From NCBI RefSeq assembly GCF_030812195.1, contig NZ_JAUSSF010000001.1, forward strand, positions 558,001 to 622,000: a DNA stretch of 64,000 nt, read 5' to 3'. Positions 52,936-61,780 of this stretch are shown here, piece after piece. Position numbers and translations under genes: made by a program. Numbering within the stretch: the stretch's first letter is position 1; each line of letters begins with the position of its first letter. This DNA comes from Chryseobacterium lathyri. GTDB lineage: Bacteria > Bacteroidota > Bacteroidia > Flavobacteriales > Weeksellaceae. The notes under the pieces are model-generated. The model saw nothing but the letters and a program-made list of their open reading frames with translations. It made no database searches and had not been told where the DNA came from.

Positions 52936-53718
52936 TTACCGGGTAATTTTTACAAAATCTGTCGGTCTGGACAGTATCACAGCTTGAAAACTTCTTGTAA
53001 AAGCCTGCACACTCTTATACCCTACTTTATAGGCTGTTTCCGAAATGGTAAGGTCTCCGGAACTCAGCAGCTCCAGGCTTTTAATGATTCTCAGTATCTG
53101 CTGGTATTTGGCAAGTGTCATTCCAGTTTCTTTTTTAAAGATGCGTTCTAGTGTGCGTAAGGAAAGCTTTGAAATTTCGCTCAGATCTTCCATTTTTACG
53201 TTTTCATGGTAATGATTGTGGAGATATTGAATAGATTCAGACAACCTTTTATCTTCAGGAAGGCTGATATGGAGCTTCAGGGAATGTTCCACAAAACGGG
53301 GCAGTTCATTAAAAAGTGCCTGTAAGAAAAGGATCTCGTCCGGGTCTTTTGAAGTACTTTTTGACCATCTTCCTGCATATTTTATCATTTCCTTCAGAAC
53401 AGGAGGAACGGAAAAAACATTGATCTTATGATGAAAAGTACTGCTTTCCTCTACATCAGCGAACATGATCATCAATTTAATTTTTTCTGAATGGGAATTG
53501 GTTTTATGGATGGCACCCGGTGGAATCCAGGCTGCATGGTTTTGTGGAAGAAGATAAATTTTTCCATCGACTGTAATGTACTGAAATCCACTTTCCACAT
53601 AAACGAGCTGCCCTTTTTGATGAGAATGAAGGATGTCATCATGCCGCCAGTCTTCTTCAAACCAGACAAAATACGGTTTCTTCAACTGATCAATATCTAT
53701 AGTGTCGTGAGGGTTCAT
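52936..53718 (-). CDS. AraC-family transcriptional regulator with cupin domain
   Basis: The 260-residue protein has an N-terminal cupin-like domain (ILHSHQKGQLVYVESGFQYI, HAAWIPPGAIH) and a C-terminal pair of helix-turn-helices (MEDLSEISKLSLRTLERIFK, ISETAYKVGYKSVQAFTRSF). It is divergent from an MFS transporter gene and probably controls it, since the -7 boxes of the two genes form a mirror-image repeat. Confidence 0.9.
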   Translation of the reverse strand: MNPHDTIDIDQLKKPYFVWFEEDWRHDDILHSHQKGQLVYVESGFQYITVDGKIYLLPQNHAAWIPPGAIHKTNSHSEKIKLMIMFADVEESSTFHHKINVFSVPPVLKEMIKYAGRWSKSTSKDPDEILFLQALFNELPRFVEHSLKLHISLPEDKRLSESIQYLHNHYHENVKMEDLSEISKLSLRTLERIFKKETGMTLAKYQQILRIIKSLELLSSGDLTISETAYKVGYKSVQAFTRSFQAVILSRPTDFVKITR

Positions 53719-53740
53719 GTCGTTTTATGTTAAAACTTTG

Positions 53741-53774
53741 GCAAAATTAAATAAAATCGCTGAATTAATTTTGC
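53741..53774. promoter_or_regulatory. Mirror-image divergent promoters of the AraC and MFS genes
   Basis: GCAAAATTA (53741-53749) and TAATTTTGC (53766-53774) are a perfect 9-bp inverted repeat with a 16-bp spacer. Each arm contains a -7 element TAATTTTG, one per strand. The two promoters are therefore symmetric, and any factor binding the palindrome would affect both genes equally. Confidence 0.6.
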
Positions 53775-53790
53775 ATCAAATATTAATTAT

Positions 53791-54996
53791 ATGATGAAGA
53801 GTGAATCAAGAAAGAATGCTTCTTATGTTCTGATGGTGGTCAATGTACTGGTTGTAATCCTTGTATCGAGTAACCTGCGGTCTCCGATTATCGCTGTTTC
53901 GCCAGTATTGGGTAATATACGGAATGTCCTGGGTCTGGATAGTTTTCAGGTGAGTCTGCTTACTTCTATTCCACTTTTTATGTTTGCAACCTGTTCTGTT
54001 TTAGTGAGCAGATTTTCGCATAAATTCAGTATCAACCGGTTTTTGATGTATTCCCTGATTATTTTAAGTTTCGGATTGTTGCTACGGATTACAGGATCTC
54101 TGTGGACTCTTTTTGCGGGATCTGTGTTCATAGGATTGGGAATCTGTATCGGAAATGTGGTGACACCGGGTTATATCAAGAATAATTTTCCCAAACAGAT
54201 CGGTTTGATGACCGGGATTTTTGCAGTTTCTATGAATCTTACAGCTGCATTAGCCTCAGGTTTCAGTGTAAGAATCGGAGAATGGACGGGATTCGGATGG
54301 CGGGGTTCGCTGGGAATCTGGCTGATCATTGCCGGGCTGGGGCTTTTTGTTCTTATTCTTGAACTCATATTCAATAAAAAGAATCCGGGGCAGGTAAAAG
54401 CAGCTTTGAGTGTTTCTGATTTTAATATGTTTAAATCTGCACAGGCATGGAATATCAGTGTATTTATGGGGCTGCAGTCTTTATTTTATTATTGTATGAT
54501 GGCATGGCTGCCTTCATTTCTTACTGATTGTAAAATGGAAACTGAAAGTACGGGATGGATACTGTTTCTTACTCAGGTTACGATGATCCCGATTACTTTT
54601 TGCGCCCCGATTATTGCCGGCAAAATGAAGGATCAGCGGATTCTGATCGTACTTATCTGTAGTTTGATGTTCGGAAGTACGATGATGTTTGTATGGCTGC
54701 AGTCTCAATGGATCTATGCTAATGCTGTCATTATTGGTATTTCTAATGGTTTGTCTTTCAGTCTGTCTATTCTGTTTTTTTCAACAAGGACAAAAAATAG
54801 TGCCAATGCGGTAAAAATATCGGGAATGGCGCAGTCTGTAGGATATCTGATTGCCGCTTTCGGGCCTCCGGTCTTCGGAAAGCTTCACGATTGGGATATG
54901 TCCTGGAAAAGCTCTTTTTACTTTTTAAGCTTTGCTGTCATTCTGATGTTTTATTTCGGAATGAAGGCGGCCAGGAATAAATGTGTTGAGGATTAA
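53791..54996 (+). CDS. MFS transporter, CynX/NimT type
   Basis: The 401-residue protein has 12 hydrophobic segments. The N-terminal SSNLRSPIIAVSPVLGNIR and FLPSF-like central motif (AWLPSFLTDCKMETESTGWI) are typical of the cyanate-permease-like group of the major facilitator superfamily. The direction and substrate are unknown. It is divergent from the AraC regulator. A terminator follows. Confidence 0.87.
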   Translation: MMKSESRKNASYVLMVVNVLVVILVSSNLRSPIIAVSPVLGNIRNVLGLDSFQVSLLTSIPLFMFATCSVLVSRFSHKFSINRFLMYSLIILSFGLLLRITGSLWTLFAGSVFIGLGICIGNVVTPGYIKNNFPKQIGLMTGIFAVSMNLTAALASGFSVRIGEWTGFGWRGSLGIWLIIAGLGLFVLILELIFNKKNPGQVKAALSVSDFNMFKSAQAWNISVFMGLQSLFYYCMMAWLPSFLTDCKMETESTGWILFLTQVTMIPITFCAPIIAGKMKDQRILIVLICSLMFGSTMMFVWLQSQWIYANAVIIGISNGLSFSLSILFFSTRTKNSANAVKISGMAQSVGYLIAAFGPPVFGKLHDWDMSWKSSFYFLSFAVILMFYFGMKAARNKCVED

Positions 54997-55000
54997 AAAT

Positions 55001-55036
55001 AAAATGGCTGCGCCGGAAAAGGTGCAGCCATTTTAT
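55001..55036. terminator. Terminator after the MFS gene
   Basis: AAAATGGCTGC and GCAGCCATTTT form an 11-bp stem with A and T tracts. It also serves the opposing DUF421 gene. Confidence 0.88.
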
Positions 55037-55054
55037 CAATATTTTTTGTCTGTT

Positions 55055-55762
55055 TTAAGTTATTCTTTTTCTATTGCTGGCTTTTATCCATTCACTTTTT
55101 TTACATTTGGGACAGTTTCCGGCATTTCCTATAGATTTGTATTCTGTATGGCCACAAAATGTACAGGAATAATAGCCTTCTTTGTTAATGTTTTTCAATC
55201 TTTCTTTTAATGATTCTGGCATAATGGGAAGTCCATGCTTGACGTCTTTATCTTCATAGTAAAATACGCTGATTTCCCCGGAAATCTCTTCTATGGCTGT
55301 TTCAATCTGTCCAAGCTGTGAAATTCCCTTCAATCTGAGCTCTGCAAAAAATTCGTCACTTCCCAGATTTTCTTTTTTAAAATTTTCAATGGCAAATTCA
55401 CCATCCTTGATCAGGCAGATGGAGCTTCCTTCCACCAGTTTCTCAAATTTTTCGCTTCTCCCTATAAAATAAGTGACAATGCTGTATAAAAGAATAATAA
55501 CAATAAAAACCAGGATAGAAGAAATGATACCAACATCTTTATTAAACATAGGATCCCCTGCTGCAGAGCCCAAACCGATAATAACGACCAGTTCAAAAAT
55601 AGAAAGTTGTTTGACTCCTCTCTTGCCTAAAATCCTCAGTCCGACAATAATAGCCAAAAACATAATTGCTGTACGGAGGATGATTTCTAAAAGAAAGGAC
55701 CATTCTTCATGTCCCAGAAACAATTCTTTCCAGTTGAGTTCTAAAAGAAACGAGGATAGCAT
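55055..55762 (-). CDS. DUF421 membrane protein with C-terminal zinc ribbon
   Basis: The 235-residue protein has three N-terminal membrane helices (ILRTAIMFLAIIVGLRILGK, ISSILVFIVIILLYSIVTYF), then the DUF421 cytoplasmic domain with KDGEFAIENFKKENLGSDEF. The last 35 residues carry CTFCGH and CPKC, a zinc-ribbon or rubredoxin-like pair that plain DUF421 (YetF-type) proteins usually lack. The fusion suggests metal- or redox-linked control. It is monocistronic. Confidence 0.85.
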   Translation of the reverse strand: MLSSFLLELNWKELFLGHEEWSFLLEIILRTAIMFLAIIVGLRILGKRGVKQLSIFELVVIIGLGSAAGDPMFNKDVGIISSILVFIVIILLYSIVTYFIGRSEKFEKLVEGSSICLIKDGEFAIENFKKENLGSDEFFAELRLKGISQLGQIETAIEEISGEISVFYYEDKDVKHGLPIMPESLKERLKNINKEGYYSCTFCGHTEYKSIGNAGNCPKCKKSEWIKASNRKRIT

Positions 55763-55858
55763 AAAATTAATTTATAGAAGGCATCCAAAAAATAAGCCAT
55801 CCTCTGTTTAGAAAGGTGATTTCGAGAGCCTCGAAACGGTATGGTAATACATATTTGG

Positions 55859-56623
55859 TTATGAAAATAGGTATTCTTCACCATCCTGTAAAACAAAGCA
55901 CCTTTTCTCCAGTCCGTTTTCAAGGATTTTCCCCTGAATAAATGCTCTGTCTTCTTTACAGTGGCTTACAGCTTCAAGATGGGTTACCAAAACAGCAGTG
56001 TCCGGTAGATATTCGCAAACTTTAAGGATATCCTGGCTGGTCATAATAATAGGATCTCCTACTGCAAAAGTAGCTGCACCGCCAGCAACTACAATATATT
56101 GTGGCTTGTGCTGATCGATTTCTGCCGCAATTCCGTCATACCAGATACTGTCGCCAACGATATAAAGGCTTTTATCCTCAGTTTTAAAGACAAATCCGTT
56201 TACTTTACCCATTTTCTCCCCTATTTCTCCGGTTCCGTGTTCTCCTTTTGTAATTGAGATGCTGATGTTTTCCCAAATGATGTTGTCTTTAATGGAGATT
56301 ACATTTTTAAACCCGGATTGGGCAATCTGTTCTGAAATAATTTCAGGGCAGATCACGGGAATATTTTTATCCAGAAGCTCAATAGCTTTTCCGTCCCAAT
56401 GATCGGGATGAAGATGAGTTACAGCCACTGCATCAATTGTTAACAGTTTATCTTTTAATTCTTCTTCACTGAACGGAAGATCAACCAGAGGGTTCTCCAG
56501 TTCATTATCAGTCATCGGTAATTTTCCCAAAGACCCTTTTTCTCCAAGCATGGGATCAATTAAAATCTTTTTTTCTCCGATCTGGAGCAGTAATGTGGCA
56601 TTGCGCCATAATTCTAGTTTCAT
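55859..56623 (-). CDS. MBL-fold metal-dependent hydrolase (UlaG-like)
   Basis: The start is set at MKLELWRNATLLLQIG (56623), 21 bp after a -7 element. The 254-residue protein has the HxHxDH motif in THLHPDHWDGKA, SLYIVGDSIWYDG with a further Asp, and VAGGAATFAVGDP. The group includes UlaG-type lactonases and RNA-processing relatives. It is divergent from an HxlR regulator, which probably controls it. Confidence 0.88.
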   Translation of the reverse strand: MKLELWRNATLLLQIGEKKILIDPMLGEKGSLGKLPMTDNELENPLVDLPFSEEELKDKLLTIDAVAVTHLHPDHWDGKAIELLDKNIPVICPEIISEQIAQSGFKNVISIKDNIIWENISISITKGEHGTGEIGEKMGKVNGFVFKTEDKSLYIVGDSIWYDGIAAEIDQHKPQYIVVAGGAATFAVGDPIIMTSQDILKVCEYLPDTAVLVTHLEAVSHCKEDRAFIQGKILENGLEKRCFVLQDGEEYLFS

Positions 56624-56643
56624 TTTGCTTAATTTTGTCGTTG

Positions 56644-56697
56644 CAAAGCTATTGCTCAATCAAGGTTAAATAATAGACGGTTACCAAAAGGTTAACC
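56644..56697. promoter_or_regulatory. HxlR/MBL control region
   Basis: The minus-strand -7 element TAGCTTTG (56644-56651) precedes the MBL gene. To its right is GGTTACC-AAAA-GGTTAACC (56679-56697), an imperfect inverted repeat, and a third GGTTAAA at 56664-56670. These look like binding sites for the HxlR protein, as HxlR regulators often act on the divergent gene. Confidence 0.55.
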
Positions 56698-56716
56698 ATA
56701 TATATCTAAGTTACCG

Positions 56717-57034
56717 ATGAATTTTGAAGAATTTAAAAACTGCGGGCTCAGGCGGAGCCTTGATATTCTTTCCGGAAAATGGAAACCACTGATTCTTCTG
56801 AATCTTTTTGAGGAAGATCAGGTACGGTTTATAGAATTATGGCGTAAAATGCCGAGGGTTTCAAAGAAAGTGCTTTCAGAACAGCTAAAACAGATGGAGG
56901 AAAACCATATCATTCAACGGATTGAAGTCTATAATTTTCCTCCGGAAGTATATTATAAGCTTACAGATAAAGCTCGGAAATTAAGTCCTATTCTTAATCA
57001 GCTGCATCAGTGGGGCAATGATCTTGATTCTTAA
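56717..57034 (+). CDS. HxlR-family winged-helix regulator
   Basis: The 105-residue protein begins CGLRRSLDILSGKWKPLILL, the standard HxlR opening with the redox-type Cys near residue 9, then LWRKMPRVSKKVLSEQLKQM and a wing (RIEVYNFPPEVYYKLTDK). HxlR proteins respond to aldehydes or electrophiles. Its 3' end overlaps the convergent bioA gene by 41 bp. Confidence 0.9.
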   Translation: MNFEEFKNCGLRRSLDILSGKWKPLILLNLFEEDQVRFIELWRKMPRVSKKVLSEQLKQMEENHIIQRIEVYNFPPEVYYKLTDKARKLSPILNQLHQWGNDLDS

Positions 57035-58313
57035 AAGTATCTAAAACCTCGAGAATATTCCGGTAAATAAAGTCCAGCTCTTCTGAAGCAATACAATACG
57101 GCGGAACTAAATACATAACATTTCCCAGTGGACGCATAATGATCCCACGCTGTAGAAATTTATCGTAAAGGACTTTGCCAATCTCATTAAAATAGGAAGT
57201 ATTCTGACCGGTTTTATATTCAAAAGCCAGAATAGTTCCGGTCTGGCGTATGTTTTCAATATCCGGGTGCTTTGAAATAATTTTGGCAAAATCTGAATGC
57301 TGTTTACTGATACGGTCAACGGCTGTTAAAGTTTTTTCCTGTAACAAAAGCTCCAGACTCGCCAATGCAGCAGTACAAGCTAGCGGATTGGCTGTAAAAG
57401 AATGCCCGTGAAACAGAGTTTTATATTTGTCATCAGATAAAAAAGCATTGAAGATTTCCTGAGAACAGGTTGTGATTCCCAAAGGCATCGTTCCACCGGT
57501 CAATCCTTTGGAAAAGCACATAATATCCGGAATTTCTGTGAGATGATTGGCGGCAAACAACTTTCCTGTTCTTCCAAAACCTGTAAATACTTCATCCTGA
57601 ATCATCAGAATTTCTTCGGTTCTGCAGAACTTCATCAGCTCATCAAGATATTCAGCCTCATACATCAGCATACCTGCTGCGCCCTGTACCAGCGGTTCGT
57701 AGATGAAACAGGCTACCTCTTCTGCTATCCTTCTGATTTGAATTTTTAAGCTTTCGAGGTTTTCTGCATTGGGGGTATCAATAAAGACCACCTCGAACAA
57801 CATACTTCCGAAAGGTTTTGTCCAGATACTTCTTCCGCTCACAGACATTGCTCCAAACGTGTCACCGTGATAGGCATTCCTGAAAGCAAGAATTTTTGTC
57901 TTTTCTTTTCCCAGATTATAAGCATACTGAATACACATTTTCAGCGCTGCTTCCACTGCCGTTGAACCATTATCCGAATAAAAAACCTTTTTTTGATTCT
58001 CCGGAAGCAGTTTCAAGAGGTTTTCTGATAGCTGAACAGCCGGTTCATGCGTAAATCCTGCAAAAATAACCTGTTCCAAAGTTTTTAGCTGCTGAAATAC
58101 ACGTTCTGAAATATATGGATGGGCATGGCCATGCAATGTTACCCACCATGATGAGACTGCATCGATATATTTTTTCCCTTCATCATCATATAAATAAACG
58201 CCTTTTCCTTTAACAATGGGAATTACATCTCCTGCTGTTTTCATATGAGTGTAGGGATGCCAGTTGACGGCTTTGTCTCTCTCGGCGAGAAGAGGTTGTA
58301 TTAATGTATTCAT
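56994..58313 (-). CDS. bioA: Adenosylmethionine-8-amino-7-oxononanoate aminotransferase
   Basis: The 439-residue class III aminotransferase has WHPYTHMKTAGDVIPI, SSWWVTLHGHAHPYI, YSDNGSTAVEAALKM, and the Schiff-base lysine in CFSKGLTGGTMPLGI. BioA converts KAPA to DAPA using S-adenosylmethionine as amino donor. The gene is the last of the biotin operon, 79 bp after bioB. It overlaps the HxlR gene on the other strand by 41 bp. Confidence 0.95.
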   Translation of the reverse strand: MNTLIQPLLAERDKAVNWHPYTHMKTAGDVIPIVKGKGVYLYDDEGKKYIDAVSSWWVTLHGHAHPYISERVFQQLKTLEQVIFAGFTHEPAVQLSENLLKLLPENQKKVFYSDNGSTAVEAALKMCIQYAYNLGKEKTKILAFRNAYHGDTFGAMSVSGRSIWTKPFGSMLFEVVFIDTPNAENLESLKIQIRRIAEEVACFIYEPLVQGAAGMLMYEAEYLDELMKFCRTEEILMIQDEVFTGFGRTGKLFAANHLTEIPDIMCFSKGLTGGTMPLGITTCSQEIFNAFLSDDKYKTLFHGHSFTANPLACTAALASLELLLQEKTLTAVDRISKQHSDFAKIISKHPDIENIRQTGTILAFEYKTGQNTSYFNEIGKVLYDKFLQRGIIMRPLGNVMYLVPPYCIASEELDFIYRNILEVLDTFKNQDHCPTDAAD

Positions 58314-58392
58314 GTAAAATGTATTAAAGATTATTAGAAGATGGAAGTCAAATAATACGTATTAAATGCCGGCCACAGCTCGAAGCTCGTCA

Positions 58393-59385
58393 CTAGCAAT
58401 AAGTATTCTCCTTCAATCTCATCGGCTTCAGTCCCAGTTTTTCCAACATCTGCATGTCTTCGGAAACTCCCGGATTAGGGGTTACCAATAGTGTTTCTCT
58501 TTCTCCTGTGAAGATGGAATTCGCTCCGGCCATAAAGCACCAAGCCTGTTCTGTTTCATTCATTTCGATACGTCCGGCACTTAATCTTACCATTGATGAT
58601 GGCATGACAATCCTTGCCGTAGCAATCATTCTTACCATTTCCCAGGTATCTACTTTTTCATTATCTTCAAGTGGTGTTCCTGCTACTCTAGCTAAGGCAT
58701 TAATAGGAACAGATTCCGGATGTTTTGGCATGGTGGCTAAGGTTAAAAGCATTGAAATCCTGTCTCTATGCGTTTCTCCAAGACCTATAATTCCTCCTGA
58801 GCACACGGTTATTCCGGCTTTTCTTACATTATTGATTGTATTGATCCTGTTATCGAATGTTCTCGTCGAAATGATTTCTTCGTAATACTGTTCGGAAGTA
58901 TCCAGATTATGATTGTAAGCATATAAACCTGCTTCCTGAAGACGGATAGCCTGTTCTTCGGTAAGCATTCCTAATGTACAGCAGACTTCCAATCCAAGTT
59001 CATTCACGCCTTTTACCATATCGATTACCCTGTCGAAATCACGGTTGTTACGGACTTCCCGCCACGCTGCTGCCATACAGAAACGGGATGAACCGCTGTC
59101 TTTTGCTTTTTGAGCGTGGGCAATAACGGTTTCTGTTGGCAACAATGCCTGTACTTTGATATTGGTGTGGTAACGGGCAGCCTGACCGCAATATGAACAG
59201 TCTTCAGGACATCCACCTGTTTTGATGGATAATAAGGTTGAGATCTGTACTTCTGATGGGTCGTGCCATTCACGGTGAACGGTTGATGCTTTATAGATCA
59301 GTTCCAGCAGAGGCTGGTGGTAAATTTCTTCTATTTCTTCTTTTGTCCAGTTGTTTCTTACGGTTGTTTTTTTGTCCATTATCAT
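58393..59385 (-). CDS. bioB: Biotin synthase
   Basis: The 330-residue radical SAM protein has the cluster motif CPEDCSYC (Cys59, 63, 66), [17 protein letters not shown], and [16 protein letters not shown]. BioB inserts sulfur into dethiobiotin. The first codon overlaps the bioD stop as ATGA; a second ATG lies 6 bp downstream. The Cys97- and Cys128-type ligands for the second Fe-S cluster are present. Confidence 0.97.
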   Translation of the reverse strand: MIMDKKTTVRNNWTKEEIEEIYHQPLLELIYKASTVHREWHDPSEVQISTLLSIKTGGCPEDCSYCGQAARYHTNIKVQALLPTETVIAHAQKAKDSGSSRFCMAAAWREVRNNRDFDRVIDMVKGVNELGLEVCCTLGMLTEEQAIRLQEAGLYAYNHNLDTSEQYYEEIISTRTFDNRINTINNVRKAGITVCSGGIIGLGETHRDRISMLLTLATMPKHPESVPINALARVAGTPLEDNEKVDTWEMVRMIATARIVMPSSMVRLSAGRIEMNETEQAWCFMAGANSIFTGERETLLVTPNPGVSEDMQMLEKLGLKPMRLKENTYC

Positions 59386-59996
59386 AAATTTGTTTTTGTT
59401 AATTGTTCTGCGGCAGCTTTAATACTGTCTTTTGTTAGTTGATCAATTTCTGGGATATGAATAATCCTGGTTTCTTTTTTAATAAAGGTGCTGATCACTC
59501 TTTCCGTATCCGGAGGAAAAGGCCCGTTCAGGATCAGGTATTCCAGTTTAAGTTTTCTTTGCTTTAATGCCATGATAGAAAGTAAAGTATGGTTAATGCA
59601 TCCCAAATAGTTTCTGACTACTAGGGCTACAGGAAGGTTGAGTTTTTCTATAAGATCGGTCATGAAAATATCATCCGAAAGCGGAGCCATAAGCCCGCCG
59701 GCTCCTTCCACAATAAGTTTATTGTCCGTTTTTGGAAGTTGAAACTGATCTAAACTGATTTTTATATTTTCTTCCCTGGCAGACTGATGCGGAGATGCAG
59801 CCAGTTGAAGACGGTAGGTTTCCGGATGACAGACTGTATTTTCTGTCCAGGATTCTATTTTATAAGTGTCCGTATGATCAAGGTCTCCGGATTGCACAGG
59901 TTTCCAGTAATCTGCTTTAAAATATTGTGTTAAAACAGCAGAACATATTGTTTTTCCTACTTCAGTACCAATCCCTGTGATAAATAGTTGATTCAT
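59382..59996 (-). CDS. bioD: Dethiobiotin synthetase
   Basis: The 204-residue protein begins [19 protein letters not shown], with the P-loop GTEVGKT of BioD, and has [10 protein letters not shown] and [15 protein letters not shown]. It forms the ureido ring of dethiobiotin from DAPA, CO2 and ATP. It is 2 bp after bioF, and its stop overlaps bioB. Confidence 0.95.
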   Translation of the reverse strand: MNQLFITGIGTEVGKTICSAVLTQYFKADYWKPVQSGDLDHTDTYKIESWTENTVCHPETYRLQLAASPHQSAREENIKISLDQFQLPKTDNKLIVEGAGGLMAPLSDDIFMTDLIEKLNLPVALVVRNYLGCINHTLLSIMALKQRKLKLEYLILNGPFPPDTERVISTFIKKETRIIHIPEIDQLTKDSIKAAAEQLTKTNL

Positions 59997-59998
59997 AT

Positions 59999-61099
59999 CT
60001 AAATAAATTCTTTAATAATTCCCGTAAGTCCTGCAATGTCTTCTTCTGTATTGAAGCTGTGGAGACATATTCTGAGTCTTTCCGCTCCTGTTTTTACAGT
60101 CGGACTGTGAACGGCATAGGTTAAAAATCCATTGCAGGATAATGTTATCTGTAAGTTTCTTAATTGATGGTTATCCGGGACCATTATAGCCTGTATCGGG
60201 CTGACCTCTGAAGAAATTGTTTCAATATTCTGATCTCTGAAAATTTTAATATTTTGATGAAGTTTTTTTGACAGTTCCGGTTTTAGCTTTAAAAATTCAT
60301 AGCCATTTTTAATACTTATCCATAAAAAGTCCTGAGCTGCTGTGGTATAGATAAAAGGAGAAGCAAAATTCACTAAATAGCATTTTACGGTTTCATTACA
60401 AAGAACAGCAGCCCCATGGGCTCCTAAAGCTTTTCCGTACGTCATTAATGCTGCAAAAACATCATTTTGCAACTGGTGCTTTTCTATCAGGCCATATCCG
60501 AAAACGCCAAAAGCATGGGCTTCATCTACAATCAGTGCGGAATTATATTTTTTTGCCAAAGTCGCAATTTCTTGAAGAGGTGCAAAATCTCCGTCCATTG
60601 AATACAAGCTTTCTATGGCAATATAGCTGGATCCGTTCTGCTTTTTCAGAATACTTTCAAGATCCTCAAGATCATTATGCCTGAATTTAATTTTTTTAGC
60701 ATGTGACATTTTGCATGCATCATGAACAGAACGATGGATCTGCTCATCCACGATAATCGTGTCATGACGGTCCGGCAGTGTAGAAAATAAAGCCAGATTG
60801 GCGTTGTAGCCGGAAGAAAAAAGCAAAGCTGCAGAATATTGATGCTGCTCGGCAATATAATTTTCTGTTTCATCAGTTATATTGCTGTTTCCGCTGATCA
60901 ATCTTGAACCGGAACTTCCTGAAAGAAGCACTGGATTGGCCTGGACCTTCATAAGTAACTGTGATTGAAGCTCTTCATTTCCTGCCAGGCCAAGATAATC
61001 GTTGGAATAAAAATCAATGCCGGATAATTTTGGCTTTAAAGTCCGCAATACTCCCGCTTCCTTTCTTTTATTAAGAGCTTCCTGAAATTTTTTAAGCAT
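59999..61099 (-). CDS. bioF: 8-amino-7-oxononanoate synthase
   Basis: The 366-residue PLP enzyme has FYSNDYLGLAGNEELQ, SSGSRLISGNSNITDETENY, and IVDEAHAFGVFGYGL. The Schiff-base lysine is in MTYGKALGAHGAAVL. BioF condenses pimeloyl-ACP (or CoA) with alanine. The enzyme's start overlaps the upstream diiron gene by 8 bp. Confidence 0.94.
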   Translation of the reverse strand: MLKKFQEALNKRKEAGVLRTLKPKLSGIDFYSNDYLGLAGNEELQSQLLMKVQANPVLLSGSSGSRLISGNSNITDETENYIAEQHQYSAALLFSSGYNANLALFSTLPDRHDTIIVDEQIHRSVHDACKMSHAKKIKFRHNDLEDLESILKKQNGSSYIAIESLYSMDGDFAPLQEIATLAKKYNSALIVDEAHAFGVFGYGLIEKHQLQNDVFAALMTYGKALGAHGAAVLCNETVKCYLVNFASPFIYTTAAQDFLWISIKNGYEFLKLKPELSKKLHQNIKIFRDQNIETISSEVSPIQAIMVPDNHQLRNLQITLSCNGFLTYAVHSPTVKTGAERLRICLHSFNTEEDIAGLTGIIKEFI

Positions 61100-61715
61100 A
61101 ATCTAATTGTGAAACTTCTTCAGCTATAGCATTGATCCACAAATCATGTAGTTCTTTTTCTATTGTCAGAATCTTTTCTGCATGTAATTTCCATTCTGCT
61201 GAAAATTCATTTAACTGATTAATCATTTCTTCAAGATGTCCCTCTTCTTCAAGAATAATAGATTTTACCATAATTTTTGAAGATTCTTTAGTCAGAATAT
61301 CCTGATAAACCGGATATAACTCATCTGCACGGACTTCAATAGCATATGTTACAAAAAGATAAGCGGCATATTTCAGCTCTTCTTTGTTCAGATTAAACGC
61401 AGTCTGAAGATACCTGCAAGCCTTTACATCCAGAGAATGAAGATACTGCCGGGTGGCAATCGGAGCCAAAAGCTCGTCAGTCTCATAGGTTGTGCACAGT
61501 TCAGGATCTATTTTTCCGATTTGTTTTTTTAGGTAATATGCATGGCGGTGTTCTTCAGCTGCGTGTTTCAGCTGAATCAGAGTCACTGAAACCGGATGCT
61601 CACATTTAGAGATTTTTCTGGCTCCGGCATTTTCCATGAACGAAAGCGTATTGAGCCATTTGGCGTGGGTAATGCTATCCTGCACTATTCTTTCAAGTAA
61701 TTGTTGAAATTCCAT
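61092..61715 (-). CDS. Ferritin-like diiron protein heading the biotin operon
   Basis: The 207-residue, all-helical protein has the ferritin-like carboxylate pattern E-ExxH-E-ExxH: ExxH at Glu55-His58 (AEEHRHA), Glu127 (YAIEVRADELYP) and ExxH at Glu157-His160 (LEEEGHLEEM), with Glu28 or Glu39 as the first ligand. This looks like a diiron oxidase or oxygenase. It is the first gene of the bio operon and overlaps bioF by 8 bp. It may feed BioF by making or cutting a pimeloyl-type chain, but I cannot name a known family for that step. Confidence 0.75.
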   Translation of the reverse strand: MEFQQLLERIVQDSITHAKWLNTLSFMENAGARKISKCEHPVSVTLIQLKHAAEEHRHAYYLKKQIGKIDPELCTTYETDELLAPIATRQYLHSLDVKACRYLQTAFNLNKEELKYAAYLFVTYAIEVRADELYPVYQDILTKESSKIMVKSIILEEEGHLEEMINQLNEFSAEWKLHAEKILTIEKELHDLWINAIAEEVSQLDYA

Positions 61716-61732
61716 AGACTTTTATTTTGAAC

Positions 61733-61768
61733 CAAAATTAGTATATTGCCGGACCATTAAAAGGTGCC
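61733..61768. promoter_or_regulatory. Biotin operon promoter and MocR-site candidate
   Basis: The minus-strand -7 element TAATTTTG (61733-61740) lies 18 bp before the diiron gene. Just upstream on the operon side is GGACC-ATTAAAA-GGTGCC (61751-61768), an imperfect inverted repeat in the gap shared with the divergent MocR gene. It is a plausible operator. Confidence 0.5.
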
Positions 61769-61780
61769 AGTTTTGATATT

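Noticed and set aside
57107..57319. Frame within bioA on the same strand
   Set aside because: A shadow of bioA in another frame, with no independent support.
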